Shown: positions 55,776 to 64,000, numbered from the stretch's first letter. The stretch: DNA of 64,000 bases from CALBPI01 sp045110335 (GCA_045110335.1 JBGCGB010000019.1:58485-122484); one strand, 5' to 3'. Program-made: numbers and translations. Notes: generated by a model from the letters alone, not told the origin.

Positions 55776-55801
55776 GCATTGCAACATTTGTTGCATCGCA
55801 C
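55774..55801 (+). promoter_or_regulatory. Inverted repeat overlapping the phasin transcription start (candidate PhaR-type operator)
   Basis: GTGCATTGCAAC and GTTGCATCGCAC form 12-bp arms (10 matching) around a 4-bp centre, overlapping the -10 box and start. The position suits a repressor. The TGCA-rich motif recalls phasin promoters controlled by PhaR; the identity of the regulator is inferred. Confidence 0.5.
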
Positions 55802-55820
55802 CATTTATTAGGAGCTAACC

Positions 55821-56387
55821 GTGAAAAAGCAGATTGAAAAAGCACTAACCAAAGTTGCTGATACCGCACGCAGTGGCGTAAACACCGCTGTTGACGCTAC
55901 CCAAGACCGCGTTGGTCAAGCCGGAAAAGTCGTCGCTAAAGGCAAAAAGCCTGTACAGCGCGCCTCAAAAGCAGGTCTGGCCGTTAACGCCATCACTTTC
56001 CGCATGTCGAAAGAACTGATTGAACTGCAAAGCAAAAGCGTTCAGACAGGAATCGACGCGATCGCTACCCGTCTTCGCGATGCCTCACGTGCTGAGAGCG
56101 TTCGTGAGCTACTGGCTCAGCAACGTTCAGTCGTACCCAACACGGCAGGCTTCTACGTCGACAACGTCAAGAACGCTTTCTCTATCGTTCGCGGCGCGGT
56201 CTCCGAGCTGGGTTCTGTCGCTGGTAGCCTGACCAACACCCCGGTCGTTGAGAAAGCGGCGAAGTCAGCAAAGAAAACCGCTAAGAAAGTGGCTCGCAAG
56301 AAGCCGGTTCGTCGCGCTAAAGCGAAAACCAAAGCAGCCGCTAGCAAAGTATCGTCGGCGATTGCTGACGCTGGGCAGGCTGCATAG
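55821..56387 (+). CDS. Phasin-like protein with Lys/Ala-rich histone-like tail
   Basis: A 188-residue protein starting at GTG 55821, seven bases after TTAGGAG. The central helical region (about 50-140, FRMSKELIELQSKSVQTGID) resembles phasins, which coat polyhydroxyalkanoate granules. Residues about 145-175 are Lys/Arg/Ala-rich (KKTAKKVARKKPVRRAKAKT), like histone H1 or the AlgP/PhaF tails, so it may also bind DNA. It has its own strong promoter and a terminator. No PHA synthase is in the window. Confidence 0.75.
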   Translation: MKKQIEKALTKVADTARSGVNTAVDATQDRVGQAGKVVAKGKKPVQRASKAGLAVNAITFRMSKELIELQSKSVQTGIDAIATRLRDASRAESVRELLAQQRSVVPNTAGFYVDNVKNAFSIVRGAVSELGSVAGSLTNTPVVEKAAKSAKKTAKKVARKKPVRRAKAKTKAAASKVSSAIADAGQAA

Positions 56388-56458
56388 CCAGCCCACCTCC
56401 ACCCCCCCTTGGAGGATTCTGATTCTGGCTTCTCCCCCCCTGACAGCCAGTCCAGGTT

Positions 56459-56491
56459 ACCGCCGGTGCTAATGCGCCGGCGGTTTTTTTT
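56459..56491 (+). terminator. Rho-independent terminator after the phasin gene
   Basis: An 11-bp GC-rich stem (ACCGCCGGTGC / GCGCCGGCGGT, one G-T pair) with a TAAT loop, followed by eight T. It lies 72 bp after the phasin stop and before pckG. Confidence 0.92.
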
Positions 56492-56526
56492 GGCCTATCC
56501 TCAAGCACTCCGCGCTAGAAAATCGT

Positions 56527-56532
56527 TATAAT
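56527..56532 (+). promoter_or_regulatory. Possible -10 box of pckG
   Basis: A perfect TATAAT 35 bp before the pckG ATG and just after the phasin terminator. No clear -35 box is seen. Confidence 0.5.
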
Positions 56533-56567
56533 TGCGCGAGTAACTAATTCTTGAGGTCGAAACCACG

Positions 56568-58316
56568 ATGGGCACCACGAACAGTGAGCTGAAAAGCTGG
56601 GTCACAGAAGTCGCTGCATTGACGAAACCCCAATCTATTGTTTGGTGCGATGGCTCTGATCGCGAGTATCAAGCACTCATCGAGCTGATGACCGCCGACG
56701 GTACTTTGATAACACTGAATCAGGAAAAGTACCCGGGCTGCTATCTGCATCGTTCCGACCCGGATGATGTCGCCCGTGTGGAACATCTCACTTTTGTTTG
56801 CACGGAACACGAAGAAGATGCTGGACCAAACAATAATTGGATGACGCCGGCAGATGCGCACCAAAAGATAGATGGGTTGTTCGATGGCTGTATGCAAGGA
56901 CGAACATTGTATGTGATTCCGTATTGCATGGGACCAATCGATTCGCCGTTTTCACGTTGCGGCGTAGAGATCTCTGACAGCCCGTATGTCGTGGCGAACA
57001 TGAAATTAATGACACGCATGGGTACTCCAGCGCTCAAGCGAATCGAAAAAGAAGGTGCGTTTGTTCGAGGGTTGCATTCGACCGGCACGCTGGATCCGGA
57101 ACAGCGATTCATCATGCATTTTCCCGAATCACTCACAATCAAGAGTTATGGGTCCGGCTATGGCGGCAACGCGCTACTCGGCAAGAAATGCCATGCGCTC
57201 CGGATTGCCAGCTGGCAAGCACGACAAGAAGGCTGGCTCGCAGAACACATGTTAATCGTCGGCGTACAAAACCCTGAGGGTGAAACGCGCTATTTGGCCT
57301 GTGCGTTTCCATCAGCCTGTGGCAAAACAAACTTGGCGATGCTGATCCCACCCGCGTCTCAGCCGGGTTGGAAAATTTGGACATTAGGCGACGATATTGC
57401 CTGGCTGCACACTGACGAGCACGGTCAAATGCGTGCCATCAATCCTGAGGCGGGTTACTTTGGCGTGGTACCCGGCACCAATCAAAAAACCAACAAGAAC
57501 GCCTTCGATATGATTCAGCGCGACACCATTTTTACTAATGTCGCGGTAACCGAAGACAATTGTCCATGGTGGGAAGACAAAGGCGAGGAGACGCCAGCCA
57601 TTGATTGGCGGGGCAATCCTTATGATGGCAGCGGGCCCGCAGCACACCCCAACTCCCGCTTCACGGTCAGCGCCAAGAATAACCGGGCTTATTCAACGCT
57701 CGCGGAATCACCAGAGGGTGTGCCAATCTCTGCGATTGTCTTCGGCGGACGCCGTAAGCAACTTGCACCACTCGTCTATGAAGCGCATGACTGGCAGCAT
57801 GGCGTCATGATCGCGGCCGGCGTTGCCTCTGAGACAACGGCTGCCGCGAGCGGCGCCGTTGGTGTTGTGCGTCGCGACCCGATGGCAATGCAGCCCTTCT
57901 GCGGTTACAACTTTGCGGACTATTGGTCGCATTGGCTGTCCTTCGGAGACAGCGCTGCAATGCTACCGAAGATCTTTCACGTCAACTGGTTCCGCCAAAA
58001 TACTGATGGCGAGTTCTTATGGCCCGGGTTCGGCGAAAACCTTCGCGTACTTCGTTGGATACTCGAACGCTGCGATTCTCAAGTGGGCGCTCGGGACACG
58101 GCCATCGGCAAGTTACCGCACGCAGAAGATCTCGACGTTACAGACTTGGCCCTTCTGGACAACGCGCTGGACGAGTTGCTTGCCGTCGACCATTACGCTT
58201 GGCAACAAGAACTAACCGAGGTCGGCATGTATCTGGACAGCTACGGTGAACGATTACCGAATGCGTTGACTACGGCACGTGAGAAGATTGCAGCGGCCGT
58301 GAAGAAAGCCGTCTAG
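56568..58316 (+). CDS. pckG: Phosphoenolpyruvate carboxykinase (GTP)
   Basis: Converts oxaloacetate and GTP to phosphoenolpyruvate for gluconeogenesis. The 582 residues are of the GTP family rather than the ATP type of E. coli. FPSACGKTNLAMLIPP is the kinase-1a loop with the reactive cysteine, and YGSGYGGNALLGKKCHALRI, NWFRQNTDGEFLWPGFGEN and FGGRRKQLAPLVYEAHDWQHG match the family. GAGG lies upstream of the ATG. Confidence 0.98.
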   Translation: MGTTNSELKSWVTEVAALTKPQSIVWCDGSDREYQALIELMTADGTLITLNQEKYPGCYLHRSDPDDVARVEHLTFVCTEHEEDAGPNNNWMTPADAHQKIDGLFDGCMQGRTLYVIPYCMGPIDSPFSRCGVEISDSPYVVANMKLMTRMGTPALKRIEKEGAFVRGLHSTGTLDPEQRFIMHFPESLTIKSYGSGYGGNALLGKKCHALRIASWQARQEGWLAEHMLIVGVQNPEGETRYLACAFPSACGKTNLAMLIPPASQPGWKIWTLGDDIAWLHTDEHGQMRAINPEAGYFGVVPGTNQKTNKNAFDMIQRDTIFTNVAVTEDNCPWWEDKGEETPAIDWRGNPYDGSGPAAHPNSRFTVSAKNNRAYSTLAESPEGVPISAIVFGGRRKQLAPLVYEAHDWQHGVMIAAGVASETTAAASGAVGVVRRDPMAMQPFCGYNFADYWSHWLSFGDSAAMLPKIFHVNWFRQNTDGEFLWPGFGENLRVLRWILERCDSQVGARDTAIGKLPHAEDLDVTDLALLDNALDELLAVDHYAWQQELTEVGMYLDSYGERLPNALTTAREKIAAAVKKAV

Positions 58317-58351
58317 AGAAGCTAAGCGGGTACCGCGCGCAGACAAATGCC

Positions 58352-59272
58352 CTAGCGCGTGTCGTCCTCGCGCGCAGCTTCCAGCATGTAGTGCACCGCT
58401 AGCGGTGTACCCGGTTTTGCGACTTTGCCAAGCCCAATGATGCCCTCGCCTGTCAGCTCCAGACTATCTCTACGCACAAACGACTCGCTGCCCGCGATGG
58501 ATAAAACGAATGAACCGTTGGTTGATTCGTCGAGAAGAAAATACTTATTGCGCCGTTTTTCAATTCTCGCATGAACCCGTGAAATCAAGTTGCCTTTCAC
58601 AACGATATCGTTGTCCTCGGCACGTCCTAGCGTAATCTGTTGGCGACTAGGATCCACACGCATTTGCTTACCGTTAAAGGAAAGCGTCAGTCGGAGCGCA
58701 TCTGCATTCTGTGACCAACCGATGGTTGGCAGCATGCTCGTCGCCTCTTCGCCGGGTTGCCAAAGCACCTCGAACAAAGCGACTTCATCTTTGCGGCCTT
58801 TAACTACAGCGAGATCGATCTGCCGGGTATTTTTCTGCCAGTTTTCACTGAGTAACTCAACGGTCGAACCCGTGGTGACAATTTGCCGTGCTTTTGCCTG
58901 CGACGTCATTCGGTTGGCCGTGTGCACAGCCGCACCGAAAATATCATTAGGCTCGCGAGCAACGGTGCCATAGTGACAACCGATACGAATCGCGATGCTC
59001 TGGTCATCGGGTACCAGTCCTTTGCCATCCGAAATCTGCTGTTGCATCTGTACCGATGCACTCATGGCCGCGTCGACATCGTCGAAAATGGACATGACCT
59101 CATCGCCCATGGTTTTGATCACCGTGCCAGCATGTGCTTCAGTCGCAGCAATCATGATCTCGAGGCACTTCCGTACGACCTCACGCGCCGGATCATCGCC
59201 AAGCGTTTCGTAAAGTTGTGTACTGCCGACAACATCGGCAAAAACTATCGCTACTTCAAGCTCTTCGCTCAT
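58352..59272 (-). CDS. Class III adenylate cyclase-like domain fused to FHA domain
   Basis: A 306-residue cytosolic protein. The N-terminal cyclase (about 5-175) has metal-binding Asp13 (FADVVGST) and Asp57 (KTMGDEVMS); Lys53 and Asp110 fit ATP specificity. At the transition-state position the usual VN.AAR reads VHTANR, so Asn is His117 while Arg121 is kept; activity is uncertain. A C-terminal FHA domain (about 205-300; LGRAEDNDIVV, SRVHARIE, TNGSFV) should bind phosphothreonine proteins. It converges with pckG. Confidence 0.88.
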   Translation of the reverse strand: MSEELEVAIVFADVVGSTQLYETLGDDPAREVVRKCLEIMIAATEAHAGTVIKTMGDEVMSIFDDVDAAMSASVQMQQQISDGKGLVPDDQSIAIRIGCHYGTVAREPNDIFGAAVHTANRMTSQAKARQIVTTGSTVELLSENWQKNTRQIDLAVVKGRKDEVALFEVLWQPGEEATSMLPTIGWSQNADALRLTLSFNGKQMRVDPSRQQITLGRAEDNDIVVKGNLISRVHARIEKRRNKYFLLDESTNGSFVLSIAGSESFVRRDSLELTGEGIIGLGKVAKPGTPLAVHYMLEAAREDDTR

Positions 59273-59385
59273 CTATGCTCTAACCATGGCTGCGGCGGTA
59301 TCAAGCGCCGTTATGTCCAACGAGGTCTGATTATACGCATGCCTGCGTCAAAAATGCGCGACCAGAATCAAACAGACCGCCAAGA

Positions 59386-60210
59386 CTACTTCTCGGCGAC
59401 GACATAGGCAATCCAGGCAGGATCGGCCTCCCCGGTGGGACTCACCTCAAACTCGCCATTCGCCTCACCTTCATCATCGGCTCCCTCCCAATAGACGGAC
59501 ACCTTACTAAAGCCGGCCAATGACAATAATTCGCTAATTTCCGGCAGCGTCCACAATCGCCAGTCGTAGGTGAACGCGCGCTTCATTTTCGAGCCGTCAT
59601 CAAAATGAAAATGAATGTGACAAAGAATGTGGCCGGTCACCGGGTGGAAGCGTTTCTGATGCCACACATAGGTAAAACCGTCATGCTCGGTCTTTTCCTT
59701 GAGTTCGCTGTGCGCCTCTGACCCCCCGAAAGCATCCAAGATCAACATACCATCATCTGCCAAACCAGCCAGTGCCTGGCGAAAGTACTGGGTCAACGTC
59801 TCGCGGTCTTTAAAGGTGTAGAACGAAAAGTTAAAGGCACCAATCACGTCCGCTTTATCAGTCGTGACCCGCAAAACGTCATCGTGTTGCAAACGCAAAC
59901 GCATTTGCTGCTCTGACGTCAATCGCGACACGCGATGCTCGATCCCCCAATCTAACGTTGGCTGATCAAAATCGACACCCAAGGCATGATTCGAATCACG
60001 ACGGCGAACCCACTCACAACTTGCGCTGGCAGTACCACAGAAGTCTTCACGAAAGAGTTCCGCGTTGCGACCTCTCAGCGTGCGATACGTTTCATCAACG
60101 AAGTCGATCTCGCTCTCGACGTCTTGTACAGATTGTTCATAAAGATCGTGACGGTCAGCGGATGACGCCTGGCTTTGACCGGATTTCTTAGCTTGCGCAT
60201 TGCGCCCCAT
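59386..60210 (-). CDS. Class I SAM-dependent methyltransferase, substrate unknown
   Basis: A 274-residue protein with a Rossmann methyltransferase fold: motif I-like LFREDFCGTASASCEW, an acidic motif II (ALGVDFDQPTLDWG), then DVIGAFNFSFYTFKDR and ADDGMLILDAFGG. The N-terminus is Lys/Gln/Ser-rich. GAGG lies eight bases before the ATG. I cannot tell the substrate from the sequence or from the neighbours. Confidence 0.8.
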   Translation of the reverse strand: MGRNAQAKKSGQSQASSADRHDLYEQSVQDVESEIDFVDETYRTLRGRNAELFREDFCGTASASCEWVRRRDSNHALGVDFDQPTLDWGIEHRVSRLTSEQQMRLRLQHDDVLRVTTDKADVIGAFNFSFYTFKDRETLTQYFRQALAGLADDGMLILDAFGGSEAHSELKEKTEHDGFTYVWHQKRFHPVTGHILCHIHFHFDDGSKMKRAFTYDWRLWTLPEISELLSLAGFSKVSVYWEGADDEGEANGEFEVSPTGEADPAWIAYVVAEK

Positions 60211-60402
60211 TTTCTAGTCCTCGTGATTGATACAACAGACGGTTGGCAATCACTGCTCGCCGGATGCAGCGAGATTGTAACGACTGATGCCCGGGCTCGC
60301 CACCATCATGCTTCTTGAAGATCGATTTGATCCCAGATCATCGTTTATGCATCGACTCCGTTTACTTCACAATGAACGCGAATTCTAGTTAAGGCAGTCT
60401 GT

Positions 60403-61383
60403 CTAAGCTGCGGCAACGGCCCGTCGGGCATCCATAGCCTCGATTAGCAAAGCCGCTGTCGCCTCGGGTTTGTGCGCTCTCTCACTTAGTGTTCTGCGCC
60501 ATTGCCTCGCACCAGGCTGACCTGCGTAAAGGCCCAACATGTGACGTGTGATGTGCTTGAGCAGGACACGACCACCCACCGTCTGCTCTACGTAAGTCAC
60601 CATCTGGCGAACAATCTCATCGCGTGTCGCGGCTTCATGATGGTTGAGTGCTGCGTCTAATTGAGCCAACCAATAAGGATTGTGATACGCCTCACGACCA
60701 ATCATCACGCCATCAACCTTGCCCACAGCCGACTGCACAACATCATCGGTGGCGACGCCACCATTTAGGAAAACCGTCAATTCCGGTCGGCGTTGCTTGA
60801 GATCAAAAACACGAGCGTAGTTCAAGGGAGGAACCATGCGGTTTTCTTTCGGGCTTAACCCTTTCAAAATAGCGATGCGTGCATGTACATCAAAATGCTG
60901 ACAACCGGCCGCGGCAACGGTATCAATAAATCGATCGAAAAACGCCTGATCATCATGATGATCGATGCCAAGACGGCATTTGACCGTGACCGGTATTGAA
61001 ACCGCATCCGACATAGCGCGATAGCAATTAGCCACAAGCTGCGGCTCAGCCATCAAACAGGCACCAAAACTGCCGCTTTGCACGCGCTCACTGGGGCAAC
61101 CGACATTGATGTTAATCGCATGGTAACCAGCTGCATCGCCCTGTGCTGCGGCATCTGCCATTAGCGCAGGATCGCTGCCGCCGATTTGCAAAACAACGGG
61201 TTGCTCCGACGGATTGAACTGCAATAGGCGATTTGCATCACCATGATGCAAAGCCGCGGCTGTCACCATTTCTGTGTAAAGCGTGGCATTCGGCGACAAT
61301 AGTCGATGAAAGTACCGACAATGCCGATCCGTCCAATCCATCATGGGTGCACAGCTCAATGCAAGCTTATGTCTCTTACTCAT
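60403..61383 (-). CDS. dusA: tRNA-dihydrouridine(20/20a) synthase DusA
   Basis: FMN enzyme reducing U20 and U20a in tRNA. The 326 residues begin with the DusA signature SCAPMMDWTDRHCRYFHR. They include the catalytic cysteine motif NINVGCPSERVQSGSFGACL, VKCRLGIDHHD and MIGREAYHNPYWLAQLD. It is separated from the methyltransferase by 192 bp in which I see no clear signal. Confidence 0.96.
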   Translation of the reverse strand: MSKRHKLALSCAPMMDWTDRHCRYFHRLLSPNATLYTEMVTAAALHHGDANRLLQFNPSEQPVVLQIGGSDPALMADAAAQGDAAGYHAININVGCPSERVQSGSFGACLMAEPQLVANCYRAMSDAVSIPVTVKCRLGIDHHDDQAFFDRFIDTVAAAGCQHFDVHARIAILKGLSPKENRMVPPLNYARVFDLKQRRPELTVFLNGGVATDDVVQSAVGKVDGVMIGREAYHNPYWLAQLDAALNHHEAATRDEIVRQMVTYVEQTVGGRVLLKHITRHMLGLYAGQPGARQWRRTLSERAHKPEATAALLIEAMDARRAVAAA

Positions 61384-61780
61384 TTGATTTTATTTTTCAG
61401 CTAGTTAGAAAGAATGCATACGTATTGAAATTTACTTAGAGTAACGGCGATGCTCTGTGGCAACGCAGATGAGGACGCGGCTGTAAGAAAGCCCATCCGA
61501 AGAACTACAACATCCGACACACAGGACAGGAAGGGTCAATACTTATATTCTAAATCAATAAAAACAGTGGCTTGAAATAACTTCAGATAAATTTTGTTAG
61601 ACAATTAGTTGCGCTAGCCGTTGCACAATAAGAAGGTCAAAACACTCCCGAACCGGACCTCAGTTGAGTGTCGTATTTGGGGTGAGTCTAAGACACTCAC
61701 GACGATCTGACTGCATGTAAGCGACGGCGTAAAGGACGCCCCTTGTTGAGCAATTTAAGACCGCACTTAGCTCTCATAAA
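61384..61780. other. 397-bp AT-richer intergenic region
   Basis: No convincing gene, tRNA or terminator. It contains an 8-bp inverted repeat TGAGTGTC / GACACTCA (61665-61672, 61692-61699) and one copy of a segment that also follows the 62775 gene. Base composition becomes AT-richer from here to the end of the window. Confidence 0.6.
61653..61772 (-). repeat. Degenerate repeat downstream of the 61781 gene (copy 1)
   Basis: Conserved blocks on the plus strand: CGGAC, GAGTGTC, AATTTAAGACCGC (61752-61764) and TTAGCT (61767-61772). They occur in the same order in copy 2, with extra sequence between GAGTGTC and AATTTAAGACCGC here. Confidence 0.5.
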
Positions 61781-62551
61781 TCACAAAATTGGAAGATATG
61801 CTCCATCATCGTCGCGATAGTCGACCGATTTCAGATACCAATGCCCTTGGATCCTTTCGTAGCGGAGTCGGTGATACGCCTCGAACACCGGGTCATCCAA
61901 CTGATTCACCGACCAAACCGTTCCTGAATCGCCTTCAATAGTCGAGGATAGGATTGTTTCATCATTGGGATGATGGCCGGGACGTGAACCATAGGTTGCG
62001 CCAAACCGTCTTACGCCAGGCCAGCAATAATGATCGAGAAGCGCCTGATAAGTTCGATCCGGTTCTTCCGATAAAGGATCGTCTTTATATGCTTCGTAGG
62101 TGAGTTTGTTCCACGCCGTATGAGCGGCAAAGTAATGACGTGTCATCGCCTCAAGATAAGCCGGGTCTTCGCGCGATAGACCATTTGTCAAGGTGGCAAG
62201 TTCGGCTCGCGTTCTTTCTGCCATATGGGCGTGATCATAAGACATTAATTGTTGCTCAAACACCCGGATGCCATTTCTCAAAACGCCCTGATCAGACTGA
62301 AATTCAAAAGGAAGGTAACCATCTTTTTGGATGAGAACGAAATAGCCAAAGATACTGTCCTCATCATGGTCAAACTCCAATTTGCACGGTGTTAAACAAG
62401 TGCCGAGATCTGCTCGTTCTGGATGAGAGGTCCAGGCGAGTACAGTCGCGCCTTTCGGTTCGGTGTTGATTTTGAGAGTTTCAGCGCTTGCTATCGCGGT
62501 CATCTGGACCCAAACCGCTGTTATAAATAAGTATCGACTTAGAAAAATCAT
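61781..62551 (-). CDS. Exported protein with PEGA-like N-terminal domain, function unknown
   Basis: A 256-residue protein with a signal peptide (hydrophobic to about 20, cleavage near IASA). Residues about 25-85 resemble a PEGA domain: INTEPKGATVLAW, a CLTPCKLEF turn with a cysteine pair, and VLIQKDGYLPFEF. The rest is unassigned; the end (TVWSVNQLDDPVFEAYHRLR then HWYLKSVDYRDDDG) has an NTF2-like look. Placement is periplasmic by inference. It is downstream of, and on the same strand as, the gene at 62775. Confidence 0.75.
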   Translation of the reverse strand: MIFLSRYLFITAVWVQMTAIASAETLKINTEPKGATVLAWTSHPERADLGTCLTPCKLEFDHDEDSIFGYFVLIQKDGYLPFEFQSDQGVLRNGIRVFEQQLMSYDHAHMAERTRAELATLTNGLSREDPAYLEAMTRHYFAAHTAWNKLTYEAYKDDPLSEEPDRTYQALLDHYCWPGVRRFGATYGSRPGHHPNDETILSSTIEGDSGTVWSVNQLDDPVFEAYHRLRYERIQGHWYLKSVDYRDDDGAYLPIL

Positions 62552-62693
62552 ATATGTTTATGGCATTAGGCATTACATGACGCAAGAAAACAACAGTCCA
62601 GCGAGGCCTACCCTTCCAGTAGCAAAGCTATATAAAAATAGGCGTCCGGTTTGTACGTTTTTAGATATTTGCCAAATTAAATTCATCCCCATT

Positions 62694-62751
62694 GCGGACA
62701 TTGGCGAGTGTCAAACTCTAGGTAATTTTAAGACCGCTGAGTTTGTTAGCT
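62694..62751 (-). repeat. Degenerate repeat downstream of the 62775 gene (copy 2)
   Basis: Plus-strand blocks CGGAC, GAGTGTC (62706-62712), AATTTTAAGACCGC (62724-62737) and TTAGCT (62746-62751), matching copy 1 in order. It lies just after the 3' end of its gene, as copy 1 does. Confidence 0.5.
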
Positions 62752-62774
62752 GAGACAGGACCAATTGGACTATT

Positions 62775-64000
62775 TCACTTCTCAACAGAAAGCACTTGTT
62801 CGTATCGAAAAAGGGGCGTTTTATTCTGGCAGTCGTTTGGTACCGTAGGATCACAGAGTTGCGTACGGATCACACCAACTGTTTGCTCTGTGCCCTCATT
62901 TAAGGTGAAACCCTCAATCTCAAAAGTAAATATCTCCCCTTCGATAACTAAACACTTACCTGAGGGAACTTCAGAGCACGGGACTTTTTGCGGGCCTGTG
63001 CTTAATATCAGTGCTCGTCTTTCGCCTTTTTCACCCAAAAGATTCCAATTCTGATATGCGACATTGCTAACTAAACAGCGATTCTGCATTTCGCCGGATA
63101 TGGTGCCTCCTGCCGAGGCACAATACTGAGTAAAACTTTTTTGTTCTTTTGTTCGCTTTGTCTTATCTCCAAATATAGCACCTGTAAGCATGATCAACAT
63201 AATTGCTGTCACCAGCATCGCTTTGGGACTGCTGAAAGAGAGCATGACTAAGCTTTTTAGAGAGTCAAAAAACCTCTCGAACAATGATGTTTTCGACGGG
63301 TCTTGAAAATCAATCTGTTCATATCTTTCAGGTTCAGGAGTGTTCGTGAAATCAGGAGGTGTTTGCCCAAACGCTTCTTCAAATTCAAGAAAGGCGTTTC
63401 GGAATAAAAGATTGGGGCTTAACTTATCTGGTGTTGAACTAATCGTTCTAAAAACCGCCTGTCCTCTTATTTCACCTTCATAATATTTCCAATAAGGTTG
63501 GAGTAAAAGGGGCGTCTCCGAAGTCTGAATGGCCTCATAGCCAGTAAATTCAAATACGCCCTCATCACAAGGTTTCTCGTCGTCGAATAAGATCTTTGTT
63601 GCATGAATTTCTGTTTTAATCCCTTCCGCTATGTTATCTGGAAGACGCTCACCCTGCCTCGCATCCAGTTGAAAACGAAGACGCATTAACTGGCCGTTTT
63701 CTGCCGTAACTGCGAAGTCACAGGCTTCATCATTGCTGTAAACACAAAGGACACGTGTGGAAAACTCACGACTGAGTGAAATGGCATCGACCAATATATC
63801 TTCGTGGATCATTGAGTCGACAAAGAGATCTTTATGATCGGCCTGGAAGGCTTTCAAATAAGAGCAATCAAAATCAGAGGGTATATTCAAAAGGCGATCA
63901 TAACCGCTCCAAAACACACTACGTGGAAAACGACCCTCCTTAGCCTTCGTTAAGAAGTAAAGGTTCGTCTGCTTATCTTGAAATAAGTAATAGCCAGCTG
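62775..64000 (-). CDS. Unrecognised protein with one membrane segment (N-terminus cut by window edge)
   Basis: The frame is open to base 64000, so the GTG at 63917 is probably not the start and the true start lies outside. At least 408 residues are visible, reading GYYLFQDKQTNLYFLTKAKE at the cut end. A soluble N-terminal part is followed by one transmembrane segment (MLVTAIMLIMLTGAIFG, encoded near 63150-63210). A C-terminal domain with five cysteines (CASAGG, NRCLV, PCSEV, KCLV, QLCDP plus NDC) is probably periplasmic. I recognise no family. Confidence 0.75.
   Translation of the reverse strand, partial: AGYYLFQDKQTNLYFLTKAKEGRFPRSVFWSGYDRLLNIPSDFDCSYLKAFQADHKDLFVDSMIHEDILVDAISLSREFSTRVLCVYSNDEACDFAVTAENGQLMRLRFQLDARQGERLPDNIAEGIKTEIHATKILFDDEKPCDEGVFEFTGYEAIQTSETPLLLQPYWKYYEGEIRGQAVFRTISSTPDKLSPNLLFRNAFLEFEEAFGQTPPDFTNTPEPERYEQIDFQDPSKTSLFERFFDSLKSLVMLSFSSPKAMLVTAIMLIMLTGAIFGDKTKRTKEQKSFTQYCASAGGTISGEMQNRCLVSNVAYQNWNLLGEKGERRALILSTGPQKVPCSEVPSGKCLVIEGEIFTFEIEGFTLNEGTEQTVGVIRTQLCDPTVPNDCQNKTPLFRYEQVLSVEK

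Noticed and set aside
61590..62760. Integron-like attC sites around the two unknown genes
   Set aside because: A few GTTAG/CTAAC-type words occur (for example TTGTTAGAC near 61600), but no pair of R boxes with the expected spacing and stem was found, and there is no integrase.
1..64000. CRISPR arrays, tRNA or rRNA genes and insertion sequences
   Set aside because: I looked for regular repeats, cloverleaf-like stretches and transposase frames and saw none; a dedicated tRNA or repeat scan could still find short elements.

Overview
The window looks like a contiguous piece of a gammaproteobacterial chromosome of moderate GC. The protein families, the core gene order (rpsB-tsf-pyrH-frr-uppS-cdsA-rseP-bamA-skp-lpxD-fabZ-lpxA-lpxB-rnhB-dnaE-accA-tilS-pyrG-kdsA-eno-ftsB-truD) and the Gram-negative envelope genes all point that way. 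The lysS-prfB-recJ-rpfE-like order, yqaA between pcm and nlpD, and a GTP-type PEP carboxykinase resemble Xanthomonadales and related lineages, but I cannot name a genus. I saw no rRNA, tRNA, CRISPR array, insertion sequence or integrase.

Layout. 1-4.65 kb (minus): lysS (cut by the window edge), prfB with its programmed +1 frameshift, recJ and an RpfE-like protein. 4.7-9.8 kb: a small Mth938-domain gene (+), then nlpD, yqaA, pcm, surE (-), an Smr-domain gene (+), truD and ftsB (-). 9.8-33.2 kb: an almost gapless minus-strand run of translation, nucleotide, fatty-acid, lipid A, outer-membrane assembly and undecaprenyl genes. 33.5-40.6 kb (plus): map, glnD, dapC, dapD, an ArsC-like gene and dapE (lysine/peptidoglycan precursor supply and nitrogen sensing). 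40.6-46.7 kb (minus): dsbB, phoU, phoR, phoB with a Pho box, tsaB and a YoaA-type helicase. 46.7-55.5 kb (minus): four exported proteins, three secreted DUF11-type proteins and a 1989-residue protein combining DUF11-like modules, an OmpA peptidoglycan-binding domain and a predicted C-terminal beta-barrel. 55.8-61.4 kb: a phasin with a histone-like tail, pckG, a cyclase-FHA protein, a methyltransferase and dusA. 61.4-64 kb: AT-richer sequence with two unrecognised genes, one cut by the window edge.

Most notable points. (1) The 46.7-55.5 kb cluster is the best candidate for an undescribed envelope or surface system. Two of its small proteins are paralogues with the same N-terminal motif and the same EF-hand-like calcium loop, and the upstream region holds two tandem perfect CRP-type sites (TGTGA-N6-TCACA). 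(2) Three MEP isoprenoid genes are absent from their usual places: ispD and ispF between ftsB and truD, and dxr between cdsA and rseP. This hints at a mevalonate pathway or relocated genes, although isoprenoid users such as uppS are present. (3) Several regulatory structures can be read directly: the RF2 frameshift site, the Pho box before phoB, a consensus promoter with an overlapping inverted repeat before the phasin gene, a 17-bp inverted repeat in the pyrG leader, and an attenuator-like hairpin between rpsB and tsf.
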